Source: Benincasa hispida
Taxonomy: Eukaryota > Streptophyta > Magnoliopsida > Cucurbitales > Cucurbitaceae
Direction of reading: 5' to 3'
Length of the DNA stretch: 64,000 nt
NCBI RefSeq assembly: GCF_009727055.1
Contig: NW_024064153.1
Span: 1,121,312-1,185,311, forward strand
Of this stretch, positions 1 through 12,395 are shown piece after piece; position 1 is the first letter of the stretch; every line of letters starts with the position of its first letter. Both the position numbers and the translations under genes were made by a program. The notes beneath the pieces are model-generated. The model did not search any database. It was given only the letters and a program-made list of their open reading frames with translations, and had not been told where the DNA came from.

Positions 1-960
1 AAGGTCTGATTCATGGACCGAAGCCGGCTGATCAACAGGTGGCAACTCTTCCTTTCTTCGATTCTTCCTATAGTAGGTTATCCAAGAAATCTGGTTGGTA
101 AGGAGGACAGGACAGACTTTTGCAGAACTAGGAGAAGGAATCAGGGTGGAATCCCCTAAGGGAATATCATAGGTGGACCAGTTAGGCTCTTCACTTAAGC
201 TCTCCCCCTGAAGATGACTAACGGGGAAGAAAGGTTGGTCTTCAATGAAAGTAATGTCCATGGAGACAATATTTTCGAGAGGACGGATGATAGCATTTAT
301 ACCCACGTTGGTGAAGAGGGTACCCAACAAAAACACATTTTTGAGTACGAGGGTGGAATTTTGTGCAATTTGGGCCATGGGAGTGGACAAACGCAACACA
401 GCCGAAGACACGGAGGGGTACATCAGAAAGCAGGCGAGTAGTCGGAAAGGATTCTTTGAAAAGGTCCAAGAGATTATGAAAGTCAAGAACACGAGAAGGC
501 ATACAGTTGATGAGGTGAGCCGTTGTAAGAATGGCATCCCCACATAATAGTTAGCGGAGAAGTGGCAGGAACAACATTCTAAAGACCAGGGCAACCTCAT
601 CAGATGTGTGTATTCTTTACGCTCAGCTACTACCCACTTTTCTAAAGCTGGGGAGAAGTGACAAGAGTGCACACGACGCTCCTGGTGACAATTTCCCTTA
701 GACACAAGAAAGTCATGGAAAGAGGTGTTAAAGAACTCTCGTCCATTATCACTTCTCAAAATCCCAATCTTGACATGGAACTGGGTTTCAACCATGGTAT
801 AAAATTGTTTAAAGGTAGAAAACACCTCAGATTTGTCAGCAAGTAAGAACACCCAAGTGAGGCGTGTGTGGTCGTCTATGAAGGTGATGAACCAACATTT
901 ACCAGTAGAGGTAGTAGTCAGTGATGGTCCCCAGACATCACTTGAATGAGGGAGAAGGGA
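1..960 (-). pseudogene. copia integrase remnant
   Basis: Minus-strand translation gives integrase-core pieces in several frames: a WGPS stretch, FIDDHTRLTWVFLLADKSE and ILRSDNGREF, which carry the first two acidic residues of the DD35E triad. Nearer the edge (502-242) is the conserved copia segment with VFVGYPLHQRGYKCY. The pieces are collinear with a copia integrase, but they are split by frameshifts and there is no continuous reading frame. The remnant continues past base 1. Confidence 0.8.
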
Positions 961-1324
961 CTGGACGGCTTATAAGGTTGAGAACGAAACGAAATACGAC
1001 TTTGTTAGGCACAAATGCATATATCACAATTTAGAGACACTATATTAATATTGCGGAATAAATGCAGAAATAAATATTTCATATACTGAAAGTTCGGATG
1101 TCCTAAACAATAATGCCATAACATAAAGTCATTTTCGGAAGTAGAAAACTTTAAAGACGTAAAACTAGTTCTATGATCCTCCTTAGAAGATTAATATAGC
1201 GTCTCCCTAGAAGATTAATACATCGTCAGAAAGGAAGTAGAGCCCTCTATCGTGTCAGGCTGTGCCAATCGTCATCCCCGACTTCTGATCCTGAAATACA
1301 ATAGAATTTGGTGAGAAAATAGCC

Positions 1325-2480
1325 TTACAGTTTAGAGACCGATAAATGATTATATGAGATTTTAGGTACATGAAGTGTATCACGTAATACTAAACCATCA
1401 AACGGGGAGGTATTCCCTTTCCCTGCAACCGAGGCAAAAGACCCGTCTGCAATTCTGATACATTCATTTCTCGCACTTGGATAGTAAGAAACAAACAACT
1501 CTGAAGAATTAGTGAGATGATCTGTGGCCCCTGAATCTACGATCCAGGGTTTCTTGCCATTAATGCTAATAAGGCCAAAAGATGGGAATGTACTTGATTG
1601 AGCAATGGCACTCACCCCGACAGCATTCAAATTGGTCTTACTATCGGCTGAGGACTGATGCTGTGTATTCTCAGTAACTGAATCACTTACAAGAGCACAC
1701 CCGGAGTTTGATCTGTCATGTGACTGTCGTCTCTTACTGTTTGGGGGCCTGCCGTGCAGCTTCCAACATTGGTCCTTCGTATGCCACGGCTTCTTACAAT
1801 GCTCACAGATAGGTGTGGGCTTTTTATCATTGTCGGAACTGGACGCCTTTGAAACAAAGGCTGATGCATCAATGGAGGCTGTCACAGGATTGTTCATAGC
1901 CTATGATCGATCTTCTTCTAGTCGAATCTCTGAACACACCTCTCTGAGAGACGGGGTAGGTCGTTGACCCAATATGCGACTTCGAACACTGTCAAATTTT
2001 GGGTTCAATCCAGCCAAAAACACATAAACCCGATCTGCCTCTTCAAGTCAAATACTGCGCCCTATCCTGTGTGCAGTTCCAGACAATCTCCCGGGCAAAG
2101 ATTCCATCTATTGCAAGGCACTATAGTTATATTGAAGTAGGAAGTAAATTCAATGGTCCTTGCCTTGCATATCATGACCTGTTTGTGTAACGAACACTGG
2201 GATACGTTCTAGCTCGTTTCAGAGTAACACAGTACACGCTAGCTGCATCCCAGAGTATCTCTAGCAGTATGCATGTATAAACAATAAGGTCGGCCAATCT
2301 GGGGCTCCATAGCTGTTCAATAGAAACCGACCGTAATAGAGAATCTTCCTTTCACAGATTCTTCTTGAGGATCACCTGGGATAGGTTTCGGAATTTCTCC
2401 TAATTAAGATACGAATTTGTGCCTTTCTTCATAAGGGTCCATGTCTAATCGACTGGGACATGAAGAGATAAATTATCCCC
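1325..2480 (-). pseudogene. copia gag C-terminus, zinc knuckle and protease
   Basis: The open stretch 1897-1325 (190 codons) contains a CCHC knuckle (C-x2-C-x4-H-x4-C, CEHCKKPWHTKDQC) at about residue 32 and the retropepsin-like active site WIVDSGATDHL at about residue 120. It ends in the usual copia protease tail LHVPKISYNHLSVSKL. Upstream (about 1900-2480) out-of-frame pieces such as GYLTGEIPKP and GQRPTPSLREVCSE mark the UBN2-type gag, broken by indels and stops. It is therefore a pseudogene, although the zinc-knuckle/protease part is still open. Confidence 0.85.
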
Positions 2481-3486
2481 ATTTAAAGTTGTTTCTTCGA
2501 GCAGAAAGTCCTGCCAGAATTATTTCATTGAACAGTTTAAGTAAGTTGTATTGGGGCAAAATAGAGAAAAGAAGGTTGACATGGATCTCAGAAAAAAACA
2601 GGTTGTTGGATTCGTGTGCAAATTTGTATCCAGATTTTTGAAATCCTGCGGTAGATTGCAAGAGGGCAACATATTGTTCTCACATCCTCCTGCAGTAAAT
2701 GGACCGAACTTTAACGCGGGAACACAATAGGCGTGCATCTGGTTGACTGAACACATGGCGCGCGACGGGAAGAATGGATCGTCGAGCTCGAGAGATCGCC
2801 GGCAGGTATAGGATCCCGCCGATTGTGCTAGCTCGAGCGTGGCTGCTCGGTCTGCCGCTAGTCAAAACTTGTAGAGGCAGAATCGGTAAGGTCCAGTTTC
2901 CTTTGTCGATGGGTGGGTCGCGGATCTGAAGCGAAAAACCTAGGGTATGCCCGTGCGGTCATTGAATTGTTTGCAGGTCGAAGTCGAAACCCATAGAGCA
3001 CACCGGATATAGGATGCACGGCCCAGCCTGTTCGTCGAATGTTTAGCAGGTCGAAGGCATCGATCGGACGCGACGAAGGGATCTGATCTGCCGAGGGGTT
3101 GCTGCGGATGCGGACGTCCTCGATCGGAGCCAGATCTGATCCGGTTCGTGGTGGATCTGAGGGGTTGTTGCGGCCATACCCGATCTGAGTCGGATCCGTC
3201 GACGGCGGCGTGAGACAAGGCAGATTGGATCTGTTTGCGTATTCTTCAGATCTGTCCGTGTGCGGCGTGAGCATCCGGCTAGATTCCGTTAGGTGAGGTG
3301 GCTCTCATTGACGGCGGCTCTCTGTTGACTGCAACTGGACGGCAAAGATTAATTCCGGTAAAGCAGCTTGAAAACACTCCTTCACAGCGGCCCGAATAGC
3401 AATTTTCATATCAAAACTCGAAGATCCACCATCTGAAGGCGACTGTGGATGGTTCTCTTTCATAATGGCTAGGGTTTTGTCCCCTT

Positions 3487-3498
3487 GCTCTGATACCA
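3487..3498 (-). promoter_or_regulatory. primer binding site (tRNA-iMet type)
   Basis: The minus strand reads TGGTATCAGAGC immediately after the LTR end. This is the standard plant copia PBS, complementary to the 3' end of initiator tRNA-Met. It fixes the LTR boundary at 3499 and the element's strand. Confidence 0.9.
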
Positions 3499-3834
3499 TG
3501 ATGAAAATAAGAAAGGGGAGAAACCAACACACAATTTACGTGGAAACCCTAGAACAGGGAGAAAAACCACGATACAGATCTTTTCTTTTATTTTTTAATT
3601 GATACCCTGAATACAAGATAACAGGGTGAATAAATAGACAGTAGAGAGCCCTAGGGTGAGAGACAATTACAAAAATACCCCTAGGGTAAAAATCCTATTT
3701 TCGACATATACTAGTCACCAGCTAATACACAGAAAACTTTAAGATAACCTCAAAGTACACGGAAAGCATATATATGCATAACAGACTGACTCAATGACTA
3801 AGGGGGAGAATTACCAGTTTTACCCCTCCTAACA
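3499..3834 (-). repeat. 5' LTR of copia element (336 bp)
   Basis: On the minus strand the LTR begins TGTTAGGAGGGG at 3834 and ends TTTTCATCA at 3499, giving TG...CA ends, and the PBS follows directly. Short copia LTRs of a few hundred bp are usual. The partner LTR is outside the window, so the target duplication cannot be tested here. Confidence 0.82.
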
Positions 3835-4727
3835 AATCTATTAATTATTGGGGGCCTAACACCAAGCCCCAGTACTCGACTTAGTTATTCAGCCCTTTGG
3901 AAGTTTCAGGTATCAAAGAAAATGAGGTAACCAAAGAATTTATCATATGGGGAAAATTAATGCTTTTAGTAGAGTCCCGGATCATTGGATTAGTCCAATT
4001 TTTTCTTTTATGAAACAGACAACAATTTTCATTGATGAAATGAAAAGAATGAAAAGAGACTAATGCTTGACTTACAAGAAATTATGAAATAACAAGAATT
4101 AGGGATCAACAAGTGCACCTGACTATCTCAACAAGGTTGACACACCCATAGTACCCTCATCACATCCCAAAACAAAATATGACAATTACAATAGAAAACT
4201 GTGTCTTACAAACATAATTACATAGATTAAATGAAAGCATTCCAATTAAGACAAATATCTCGAACAGAGTTTGAATGAATAACTACTATTTAGTTAGCTG
4301 AGTTGACTTGAGAGGCGGATTATTAGAATAATATCTTGATTTTGTTTTACTTCTGTTGTCCACGTGCATTTCTTTGTCTACATATTTTTGGCACAATTGC
4401 TCCTTTTATTGGAGTCCTCTAATAAGCTCAGTCAAAGCGCAGGAGAATATCTTGATCACCCCCACCCCACCACGTTCTTTTAAGCTGTCAGGAAGGTGAT
4501 GCAATTCATGCAACTGCCACAGTGGCAGTTTACAGTGTAATATAATGTGTGAACTCTCCGATACATATATATATATAAAAAAAAAACTGTATAAATGTAT
4601 AAATCATAAGTAAAACTGCACTAGCTCACTATAGAGACAATATGCATTCTTTTGATGATGTTTTCATTGGTTCCTCATATGTTAGGCTTGTTCTTGTTTG
4701 ACTGAGTTATCAACTTCTGATGTTTAG
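3835..4727. other. non-repetitive stretch before exon; no gene seen
   Basis: AT-rich sequence between the copia LTR and the first visible exon of the plus-strand gene. I see no open coding exon that I can defend. It is probably intron or upstream region of the 4728-7319 gene, and the copia element may sit in an intron of that gene. A short AT dinucleotide run lies near 4565. Confidence 0.4.
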
Positions 4728-7162
4728 GTCAGCATTCAAAAGATCCTTGTCAGATGGAAATATTCTTCACGAAAATTGCTCACCAGTGTTATCTACAGAT
4801 AGAAAGCTTGAAAAACATTCAAACTCTGTATTGTCCAAACAATCACGAGGTAGCGAGGTTCTTTCAGAATCTTCTCCAGAAATATCCACTTCTGGAAGTG
4901 ATATAGCATTGTCAAGGTTTGATACCACCATCTCTATCATTGTGAAATTTGTAGCTCCTTTCTCTCGTAGTTCATGCAACAGTTCTTACCAGCAAGTTAG
5001 ACGTGTCTTCATTAAACAAGAGCCAGAGAGTTAAGAAAACCACATGTGCTGAGTACCCATCTGCATTTGTTTTTCATGATTATATTTATAATATCAACTC
5101 TTTGTGGTGGTTGTATCCGGCATTTTATAGGAGGCATATTTTTTTTTTTTCTTTTTTTTTTTTAAGTTTGTTTTTGGATTCTGTAGACGAAGCCTGTTAG
5201 GTTGGAAGTTGTAGAAATTATGTGTCGTCTGTTATGTAGTTCTGCCATTTGTGATTTTGCTTTCCGTACCAATGGGGCTAACAAATGGTAGGTTTGGATA
5301 ATCAAACGGAAGCCTAGTTGTGTTTGTTTAGATAGATTTTTCTGCAGGAATATGGTAAGAATTCTTGGAAATGAAGACAAGTGTCGTATTTTGTAGAATT
5401 TGTTACGGGAAATGTTATAAAACATAGGCACCTTTTTATTTCCTCCAAAGCTGTTCCACCCCAATTCGATTGTTCTTCATATCCAACTGGTTAATCCTAC
5501 TAACTGGTTATCTTTTAGGCAGTGTTGTTTCTAATGATAACTGAATGGTGTTTGTCGAATGTCTCGAGGTAGGTATACTCCCTCAATGCCTCAGAGGCGG
5601 CTTTTTGGGTCCATTCAAAGGGAAAGATGCCTTGAAGGTGACCATATTTTCTTTTCCGAAGGGGACGCTATGAGTTGCTCAAACTTTGTTGACCTGGACT
5701 GGCTTTCATCCTCTGGGAATTCATGTGAGGAGGAGCCGTTTGAGAGGTAATTACAACACTGTTGAATAGTTTATTACTATAATATCCAAGAACATTCTAC
5801 GCTTACAAGAATAATTTACGTGTCAAAAGATCTTGATTTACGATTTATGAAGACTTCAAATAACTGGATGGCTATACTTTTCTTTTACTCGTATTCTTTG
5901 GGGATTTTGAGGATAATTTTTTCTTTTAATTATGCTCTTGGCCTAGCACTAGGTCCTTGCATTTCTGAATTATGATGAGTGAACTCAACTGCTCTTCGCC
6001 TATCATGATTTTAGGTCTTTGGGCTTCAACTCTCCAATTGCTAGAGATTCATCTGAAAATGTTGTCACTGGAGAATCAACTCCTTCCATGAGTGAATATG
6101 GTTCGAGCATGAAGGTCAGTTATGTTTCTGTCCTTGGTCTCCTTTTACATGTTTGGAACTGCCCATTTACATTCGTATAATTATTTTGGGGCAAATATCA
6201 ATTTATATCCTTGAATTTTGGTGTTATATCAACTTGAATCTTAAACTAGTAGTGTTGTGTCAATTTAAACCTTTAACTTTGGGGGTTTACTAATTTAAAC
6301 CCCAAATTAATAATTGTATCAATTTAAACCCTGAATTTTCATGAGTATATCACTTTAAACTCTGAACCTTAATAAGTATATCAATTTAAACTTTAAACCC
6401 TTTGTAAGTGTATCCAAATAAAACATGATGGAGAGTTGACACACTTTGAAACTTCAAGGTCTAAATTGATACAGTTATGAAAGTTTAGAGTTTAAATTGA
6501 TACAATTATTAGTTTGGGATTTAAATTGGTACATTTATGAAAGTTCAAGGTTTAAATTGATACAATTATTAATTTAGGTTTAAATCGATACTATCTCTAA
6601 AGTTCAGGGATATAAATTGGTGTAATGATTATGCCACTTTGAAATAGTAACTTGTCTTTCTAAGCTTGCTGAGTAGAGCATTGTGCACTGTACCGATGAT
6701 TCCAAGTTGAACTTTATATATAGATTCCAAATGTATCAATTTATTTAAAAAAAGAAAAAGAAAAAAAAACGAAAGAGATGGTCAGAGTTGACATGCACAG
6801 TCCATAGTGTCAAAACATATTATGAATTGATTAATCCAACTCGATGGGATAAACTTCTTCATTGGATTGCTTGCTTTGGTTCAGCTTGGCTTCTGAATTT
6901 TATTTCTCCTGCTTTGTCCATCTCTCTCTCACATTGTATTCATTTTTTTTTTATCATTTTGGATGTTTTTATCTTTGTACTTTTAGCATTAATCTCTTTT
7001 CATTTCATTAATGAAAAATTGTTTCCTTTTTTTTTTAAAAAAAAGACATTTTTTTAATCCAACTTTGGTGCTATGTATTTAACATTGCGTTGTGTTTGGG
7101 TATCATGTGGCCACCTATGTTTGTTTCACTTTATAAAATGAAGGTTTTTATTTTTTATTTTA

Positions 7163-7193
<31 letters not shown>

Positions 7194-7319
7194 TGGGTTG
7201 CTTTCTACGTGTAGGCAAAGGAGCAGAACACAATGGAAGTTCCCCAATTGAGAACACTGGAGGATTACTCGGAGAACTTTGTGCAATGGGTAAATTATGG
7301 AGAGACCCTTTGCTATTGA
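4728..7319 (+). CDS. 3' part of an unrecognised plant gene, four exons
   Basis: Four exons with GT/AG borders and consistent phases are visible: 4728-4916, 5573-5746, 6015-6114 and 7215-7319 (stop TGA 7317-7319). The first three junctions split an AGG codon after its second base (phase 2); the last intron is phase 0. The joined product starts inside a codon, so the gene's 5' exons lie further left, possibly beyond the copia insertion. The visible part is about 190 residues, rich in Ser and Glu, with SAFKRSLSDG near its start, PQRRLFGSIQRERC in the middle and EDYSENFVQWVNYGETLCY at the end. There is no transmembrane segment and no domain I recognise. A donor-like CAATGG/GTAAAT at about 7289 could extend the gene. 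The phase agreement argues for a real gene; its function is unknown. Confidence 0.55.
6188..6635. repeat. imperfect inverted repeat of short TATCAATTTAAAC units
   Basis: Inside the third intron of the unknown gene. The left half repeats units like TATCAATTTAAACCCTGAA; the right half carries their reverse complement (TTTAAATTGATACAATTA). The outer ends match as well: GGGCAAATATCAATTTATATCC on the left against GGATATAAATTGGTGTAATG on the right. It reads as a foldback repeat about 450 bp long, probably a MITE-like element. No target duplication was found. Confidence 0.65.
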
Positions 7320-8737
7320 ACCCTTCACAATCCAATCTCTTTTCCCAACACAGCCAATGCCAAAGGAAAAAGAAAGAAAAAAAAAAGAAAAACACCCATC
7401 CCATTCCCAACTTCAAAATAGTATATAGTGAAAATAATAATAACAATAATTCTTTTGGAGCACAAATTTTCATCCCATGCTAGGTTTCGGGCATCCCTAG
7501 GTAAAATTATGTAAATATTTTCCTCTTAAAATCGCACTTAGAACACTGGTGATTATTGATTCTTTTTATTCAATGTTATTTTACGATTTTGATTTTGTAA
7601 CATCGTGCTCTAATTGCCTGATGAAGTTTTTGCAGTGTGTTGTAACCTATAAATAAGTCTCAAATTTGGAATTCTTCATCCTATTCCTGTTGCATCTCTC
7701 AAATGTCAATACTGCTAACTTGTATGAAACTAATCAGGACATAATGATTATGCCACTTTGTCTATCTTGCGTACAGATTGCCAGAACCATTTTCCTAACA
7801 GATTGGAACTTCTAAAAACAGAATATATTTTCAAGTGTTTAATGTAAAAAAATAAGTCATTTTAGAAAAAATTAAAGTATTTGACAATCACTCAAAATAA
7901 TTTGTGAAGTATATTTTTTGACAATTTTTATCAAGAGTGTTTAAATAAAAATGAGTTTTTTGAAAAACACTTTCTTCTCAAGTCAATCCAAATGGATCCT
8001 AAATCCACTTCGATTTAGTTGGTTAGTGATGGAGATGCATGTTATATTAGACATACATGTTATAAATTTATATAAGGTTAGAAGTATGGAACAGTCTCTA
8101 AACTTAAAAAGTATAGTAGATCCTTGAATTCTTGATCTTTGGGTTTAATATCAATTTTTCATCCTTGAAAGCTAAATGTTATATTAGACATTCCATTTAA
8201 TTGTCTTTGTTGGACATCATTTTAAAATTTATTTATTTATTAACTACAAAATTAAAAATTTAAGCTTCATTTAGATAGAATTTTTTTATCGTCCATTAGA
8301 ATAGTTTTAAACATTTTTATATTTATGAGATTTAATATACAAAATTGAAAGTTTGTACGGTAGATTTATTAGACTTTTTAAAGAGAAAGTTGGGGAATTT
8401 ATTAGTCACAATTGTATTTTTAAATGCATTGTCTATAATATCGAGATTAAGTAACATTAATTATAAAATTATTATAATGTTTTATACAATTATTTACCCA
8501 AATATATAAGCAAAGAATAAAACTTATATATTCATTGAAGTTTTTAAAAAATAGAGACCAAAATATTCTTAAATTAAGAACACATGAAAAATTTTAATTG
8601 GTCTTCATTAAATGGCTTGTTTTGGATCTCGGGGTTTTGAGGATTTCAAATGAATTTCATTGTTTGTTAACTGCAAAAAAGATAACGATTTTAAAATTTG
8701 GAGTGATTTTAAATTATATTTTTACTTTAAAAACGTT
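7320..8737. other. intergenic sequence, no gene seen
   Basis: AT-rich DNA after the stop of the unknown gene and before the poly-T end of the LINE. I see no convincing exon or RNA gene. A 19-base stretch at 7742-7760 exactly repeats 6623-6641. Confidence 0.4.
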
Positions 8738-9830
8738 TTTTTTTTTAGAATAAGTGATATATTATACAACAACAAAGGGGATCCCACAGCCTGGGATCAA
8801 GGCAACAAAGCACAAACAAAGACAGGGCAACAAAACCAAAACAAAGCCAACAGGATAAGAACCCAAAGTGAAAGAGAAAAGAACCCAAAACCCCACAAAC
8901 TAGGGGCTACAACAAAACAAAGAACAACGTGAAGTTCAAAAAGAAAAAACATTCGTACACACACTAGATAAGACCAAGAAGGTCAACTCGCCAGGAAGTA
9001 GCACGAACACGAACTGTAGAGACCATAAAGTGAACCAGAGCAGACATTGACCTCGGTCGACCTTCATGCAGCCGTCGATTATGCTCTTGCCAGATGTATA
9101 TGGAAGCACACCAGAAAACACGGAACAACTTACTACGCACCTCCTTACCCGACCCCACTCGGCACAACCAACTCAACTCTACATCCCAAATAGCACTTGA
9201 TGCGCTAAACCAACTGATGCAACACAATAGACCACAATCTCTCCCAAAGGCCACACTAAAAAAAATAAATGATCCCGCGACTCCAACTCCCCCACACAGA
9301 AGACACCCCCCCCCCCCCTCCTGACAACACACCCCAACTCCTCAACCAATCTCGTGTACCCCACCTGTCCTCATTGCTAACCACGCACAAAAGGAGTGAC
9401 GTAGAATACCACCCCACACCAACAAAATACCAGCCCATGACACCCTATGGCGACGAGGACGTATACTCTCCCAAGCACTGGCGATAGAAAATGACCACTA
9501 GCATCCGGTACTCAACCCAATAATCCTCTCCCCTCACCCTAGGCCCCACTGCCTAGATAAAACCTAGATCTCAAGCAGCTCCCAAGACACTGTAGGCCAC
9601 CTCCAACCTCCCTACAATCCATGAACTTCGACAATCGCACTTCCAACCTTGACCTAACCACGAAAAAAAAAACAAACAAAAATTAAACCAACCGGTAGAC
9701 CCATATTGATTCCAAAATCCGCGCCCCCGGCAGCAAGGGATCCCAGCCAAACAAAATAAGACACATTCATCGGCGAATCATCAATGCAAACTAGATGTTT
9801 AAATCTATCTCTAATTCGTAAGATATCCCT

Positions 9831-11299
9831 CTAGCACAGATCTCCCAACCTACTCCGAACAACCCATAACGACCGCCCACACAAAACATACGCCTCCACC
9901 CACGCCACCCAAAGTGACCCTGACTTAATTAAGATAAGCCAGAGCAGCTTCATAATAGCAGCCTGGTTCCAAGAGGCCACATGCTTCACACCCAAGTCCC
10001 CCTCTCCCAACGGCAAGCACACCTCATCCCACGCCACCCATGCACCACCCCGACTCACCATACTACCCTTCCATAAATAACTACGTAACAGACGATCAAC
10101 CTCATGAGTTACACACGCAGGCAGCAACACGAAGATGCTACACCAAAAAACCTGAAAGGACTGTAAAACAGACCTAACAAGCTGCAACCTCCCAGCAAAG
10201 GAGAGGGACCTCGCTGCCCAGCTTCTAATACGAGCTGTAATCCTCTGTATCAAAGGCGCACAATCCACAACCCTCAACTGACCCACCAATAAAGGTAAAC
10301 TCAGATACCTAACAGGCAACGAACCAAGAGAGACACTCATATATGCAGCTAGTTCCTCCACCTCCCTCGACTCCACACCCGCAACAAACATAGAACCCTT
10401 CCCAACATTTGCAACTAATCCAGACAGCTCTGCAAACTCTGTTAATACCTGCCTCACAAACTCCAAAGAATCTCTCTCAGCTGCACAGAAAATCATCAAA
10501 TCGTCTGCAAAAACCAAATGAGTTAGGCCCAAACGCTCACACCGATCATGGAACCTAAACCACACAGGAGGTTTATTCAACAACCTAGACAAGACCTCCA
10601 TCACCATCATAAACAAAAAAGGAGACAGTGGGTCCTCCTGCTTCAACCACTTTCTACTAGAAAAAAATCATTCAAGGGAACCATTAATAATCACAGAGAA
10701 CTTAGGTGAAGTAACACAAGCCCTCATCCAACTAACAAACTGAAAGGGCGAACCTATAGCCAACAACACACCAAACAAAAAATCCCAATTCACTGAATCG
10801 TAAGCCTTCTGAAGGTCTACCTTTAGCACACAATGCAGCTTCCCTCTGCCCTCCTTGTAGTTCCCCACGAGCTCCTGACACAATAAAATGTTATCGAAAA
10901 TCGACCTACCCAGAACAAATGCAGACTGATTACCACTGATGAAATCAGGCAACCACAACCGCAATCTCTCAACTAAGATCCTCGAGATACACTTATACAT
11001 AACATTGCAACATAAAATAGGATGAAACTCCTCTATACGTTCAACTCTCCGCCTCTTAGGGATGAGAGTAATAGCAGTAGAATTAACTCCACAAGGTAGG
11101 TAACATATCTAAAAAAAATTCAACACAGTGTCACAAAAATCATCTCCAACCACACTCCAAGCAGCTCTATAAAAATCCACCGAAAACCCATCAGGCTCAG
11201 GAGCCTTCCCAGACTTCATCGAGAATAAAGCCTTCTGAATCTCCTCCCGACTCACTGGCCGACCAAGGGCCTCCATCCCCTCCTCGGGCCAGCTAAACT
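9831..11299 (-). pseudogene. LINE reverse transcriptase
   Basis: The RT is collinear in one minus-strand frame from the N gap to 9831. Landmarks are SGKAPEPDGFSVDFYRAAW (fingers), LKVDLQKAYDSVNW (motif A Asp), QEDPLSPFLF (motif B) and LVFADDLMIF (motif C, the FADD active site), then the thumb region SFAGRLQLVRSVLQSFQVFW. Two in-frame stops interrupt it: TAG at about 11109 after VLNFF, and TGA at about 10665 after NGSLE. Apart from these stops the catalytic residues survive, so inactivation by point changes may be fairly recent. Confidence 0.88.
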
Positions 11300-11892
11300 N
11301 NNNNNNNNNNNNNNNNNNNNNNNNNNNNNNNNNNNNNNNNNNNNNNNNNNNNNNNNNNNNNNNNNNNNNNNNNNNNNNNNNNNNNNNNNNNNNNNNNNNN
11401 NNNNNNNNNNNNNNNNNNNNNNNNNNNNNNNNNNNNNNNNNNNNNNNNNNNNNNNNNNNNNNNNNNNNNNNNNNNNNNNNNNNNNNNNNNNNNNNNNNNN
11501 NNNNNNNNNNNNNNNNNNNNNNNNNNNNNNNNNNNNNNNNNNNNNNNNNNNNNNNNNNNNNNNNNNNNNNNNNNNNNNNNNNNNNNNNNNNNNNNNNNNN
11601 NNNNNNNNNNNNNNNNNNNNNNNNNNNNNNNNNNNNNNNNNNNNNNNNNNNNNNNNNNNNNNNNNNNNNNNNNNNNNNNNNNNNNNNNNNNNNNNNNNNN
11701 NNNNNNNNNNNNNNNNNNNNNNNNNNNNNNNNNNNNNNNNNNNNNNNNNNNNNNNNNNNNNNNNNNNNNNNNNNNNNNNNNNNNNNNNNNNNNNNNNNNN
11801 NNNNNNNNNNNNNNNNNNNNNNNNNNNNNNNNNNNNNNNNNNNNNNNNNNNNNNNNNNNNNNNNNNNNNNNNNNNNNNNNNNNNNNNNNNNN
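11300..11892. other. assembly gap (593 N)
   Basis: A run of N inside the LINE, between endonuclease and RT. Its true length and content are unknown. Long open frames that cross it are artefacts. Confidence 0.99.
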
Positions 11893-12395
11893 GTCGCTGA
11901 TTTTGCCGGACGTATGATGCGATTTTGTGACTCTCGGCCCGCTGCCCCCCGCCATCCGCCCAATTGAGCAAAAATAAACAAAACGTAGGGCGTTCTACTC
12001 CTCGTCTCCCCTATTAGAAACCAGAGAGGGCGTATGATCTAGAATCCCCCACCTGACACTCTAACCTTCCGAATACGGAAAAGCTACCTTCCACACCTCA
12101 TTAGACAACATCGATTCCAACGCACAAAATACCATTCCTCCTGAAGTTTACTAGTCCAGGTAAAAAAAAAAACACCGCTACTGTTACCTGTCACACCAAC
12201 TCAACCAGATTCCGCTCAATAACACCCCATCAAACTCACTGGCATCTCCCTCAATCTAGACGGTAACCACCAAAATCCTCGAGCTATTACGAATAGCATT
12301 TAAAATCCACCCAAAACAACTCCAGGAAGCGTGCCATGAGGCATACACATCATCAATCTGAGACCACAATTTCCTCCTCTCAGTCACGTGCATTA

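Larger units (their letters stand above)
1..3834 (-). mobile_element. Ty1/copia retrotransposon, 5' part, decayed
   Basis: A copia element on the minus strand runs off the left edge. In its own 5'-to-3' order it has an LTR (3834-3499), a tRNA-iMet-type primer binding site (3498-3487), a broken gag (about 3450-1900), a zinc knuckle and protease (1897-1325), and an integrase remnant (about 960-1). The PBS next to the TG...CA ended LTR and the protease motif make the class secure. Gag and integrase have frameshifts and stops, so the copy cannot be autonomous. RT, RNase H and the 3' LTR would lie left of the window. Confidence 0.88.
8738..12395 (-). mobile_element. LINE (non-LTR retrotransposon), decayed
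   Basis: Minus-strand L1-type LINE. In its own order: endonuclease remnant (about 12395-12030, with ERRKLWSQIDD and a GETRSRT piece), the N gap, reverse transcriptase (11299-9831), a zinc-binding/RNase H-like tail (about 9360-8960, CASIYIWQEHNRRLHEGRPRS) and a 3' end marked by a poly-T run at about 8738-8751 on the plus strand, that is, its poly(A) tail. The 5' end is truncated inside the endonuclease. ORF1 is not seen. Frameshifts and stops make it inactive. Confidence 0.85.

Noticed and set aside
2858..3274. 138-codon minus-strand open frame
   Set aside because: GC-rich part of the decayed copia gag leader; the protein has no gag or other motif and overlaps alternative frames.
9094..9487. 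Pro/Thr-rich open frames near the C14 tract
   Set aside because: Antisense readings of the LINE 3' region, which has its own RT-collinear motifs on the minus strand.
11109..11981. Long minus-strand open frames of 220-290 codons
   Set aside because: They consist mostly of the 593 N bases of the assembly gap.
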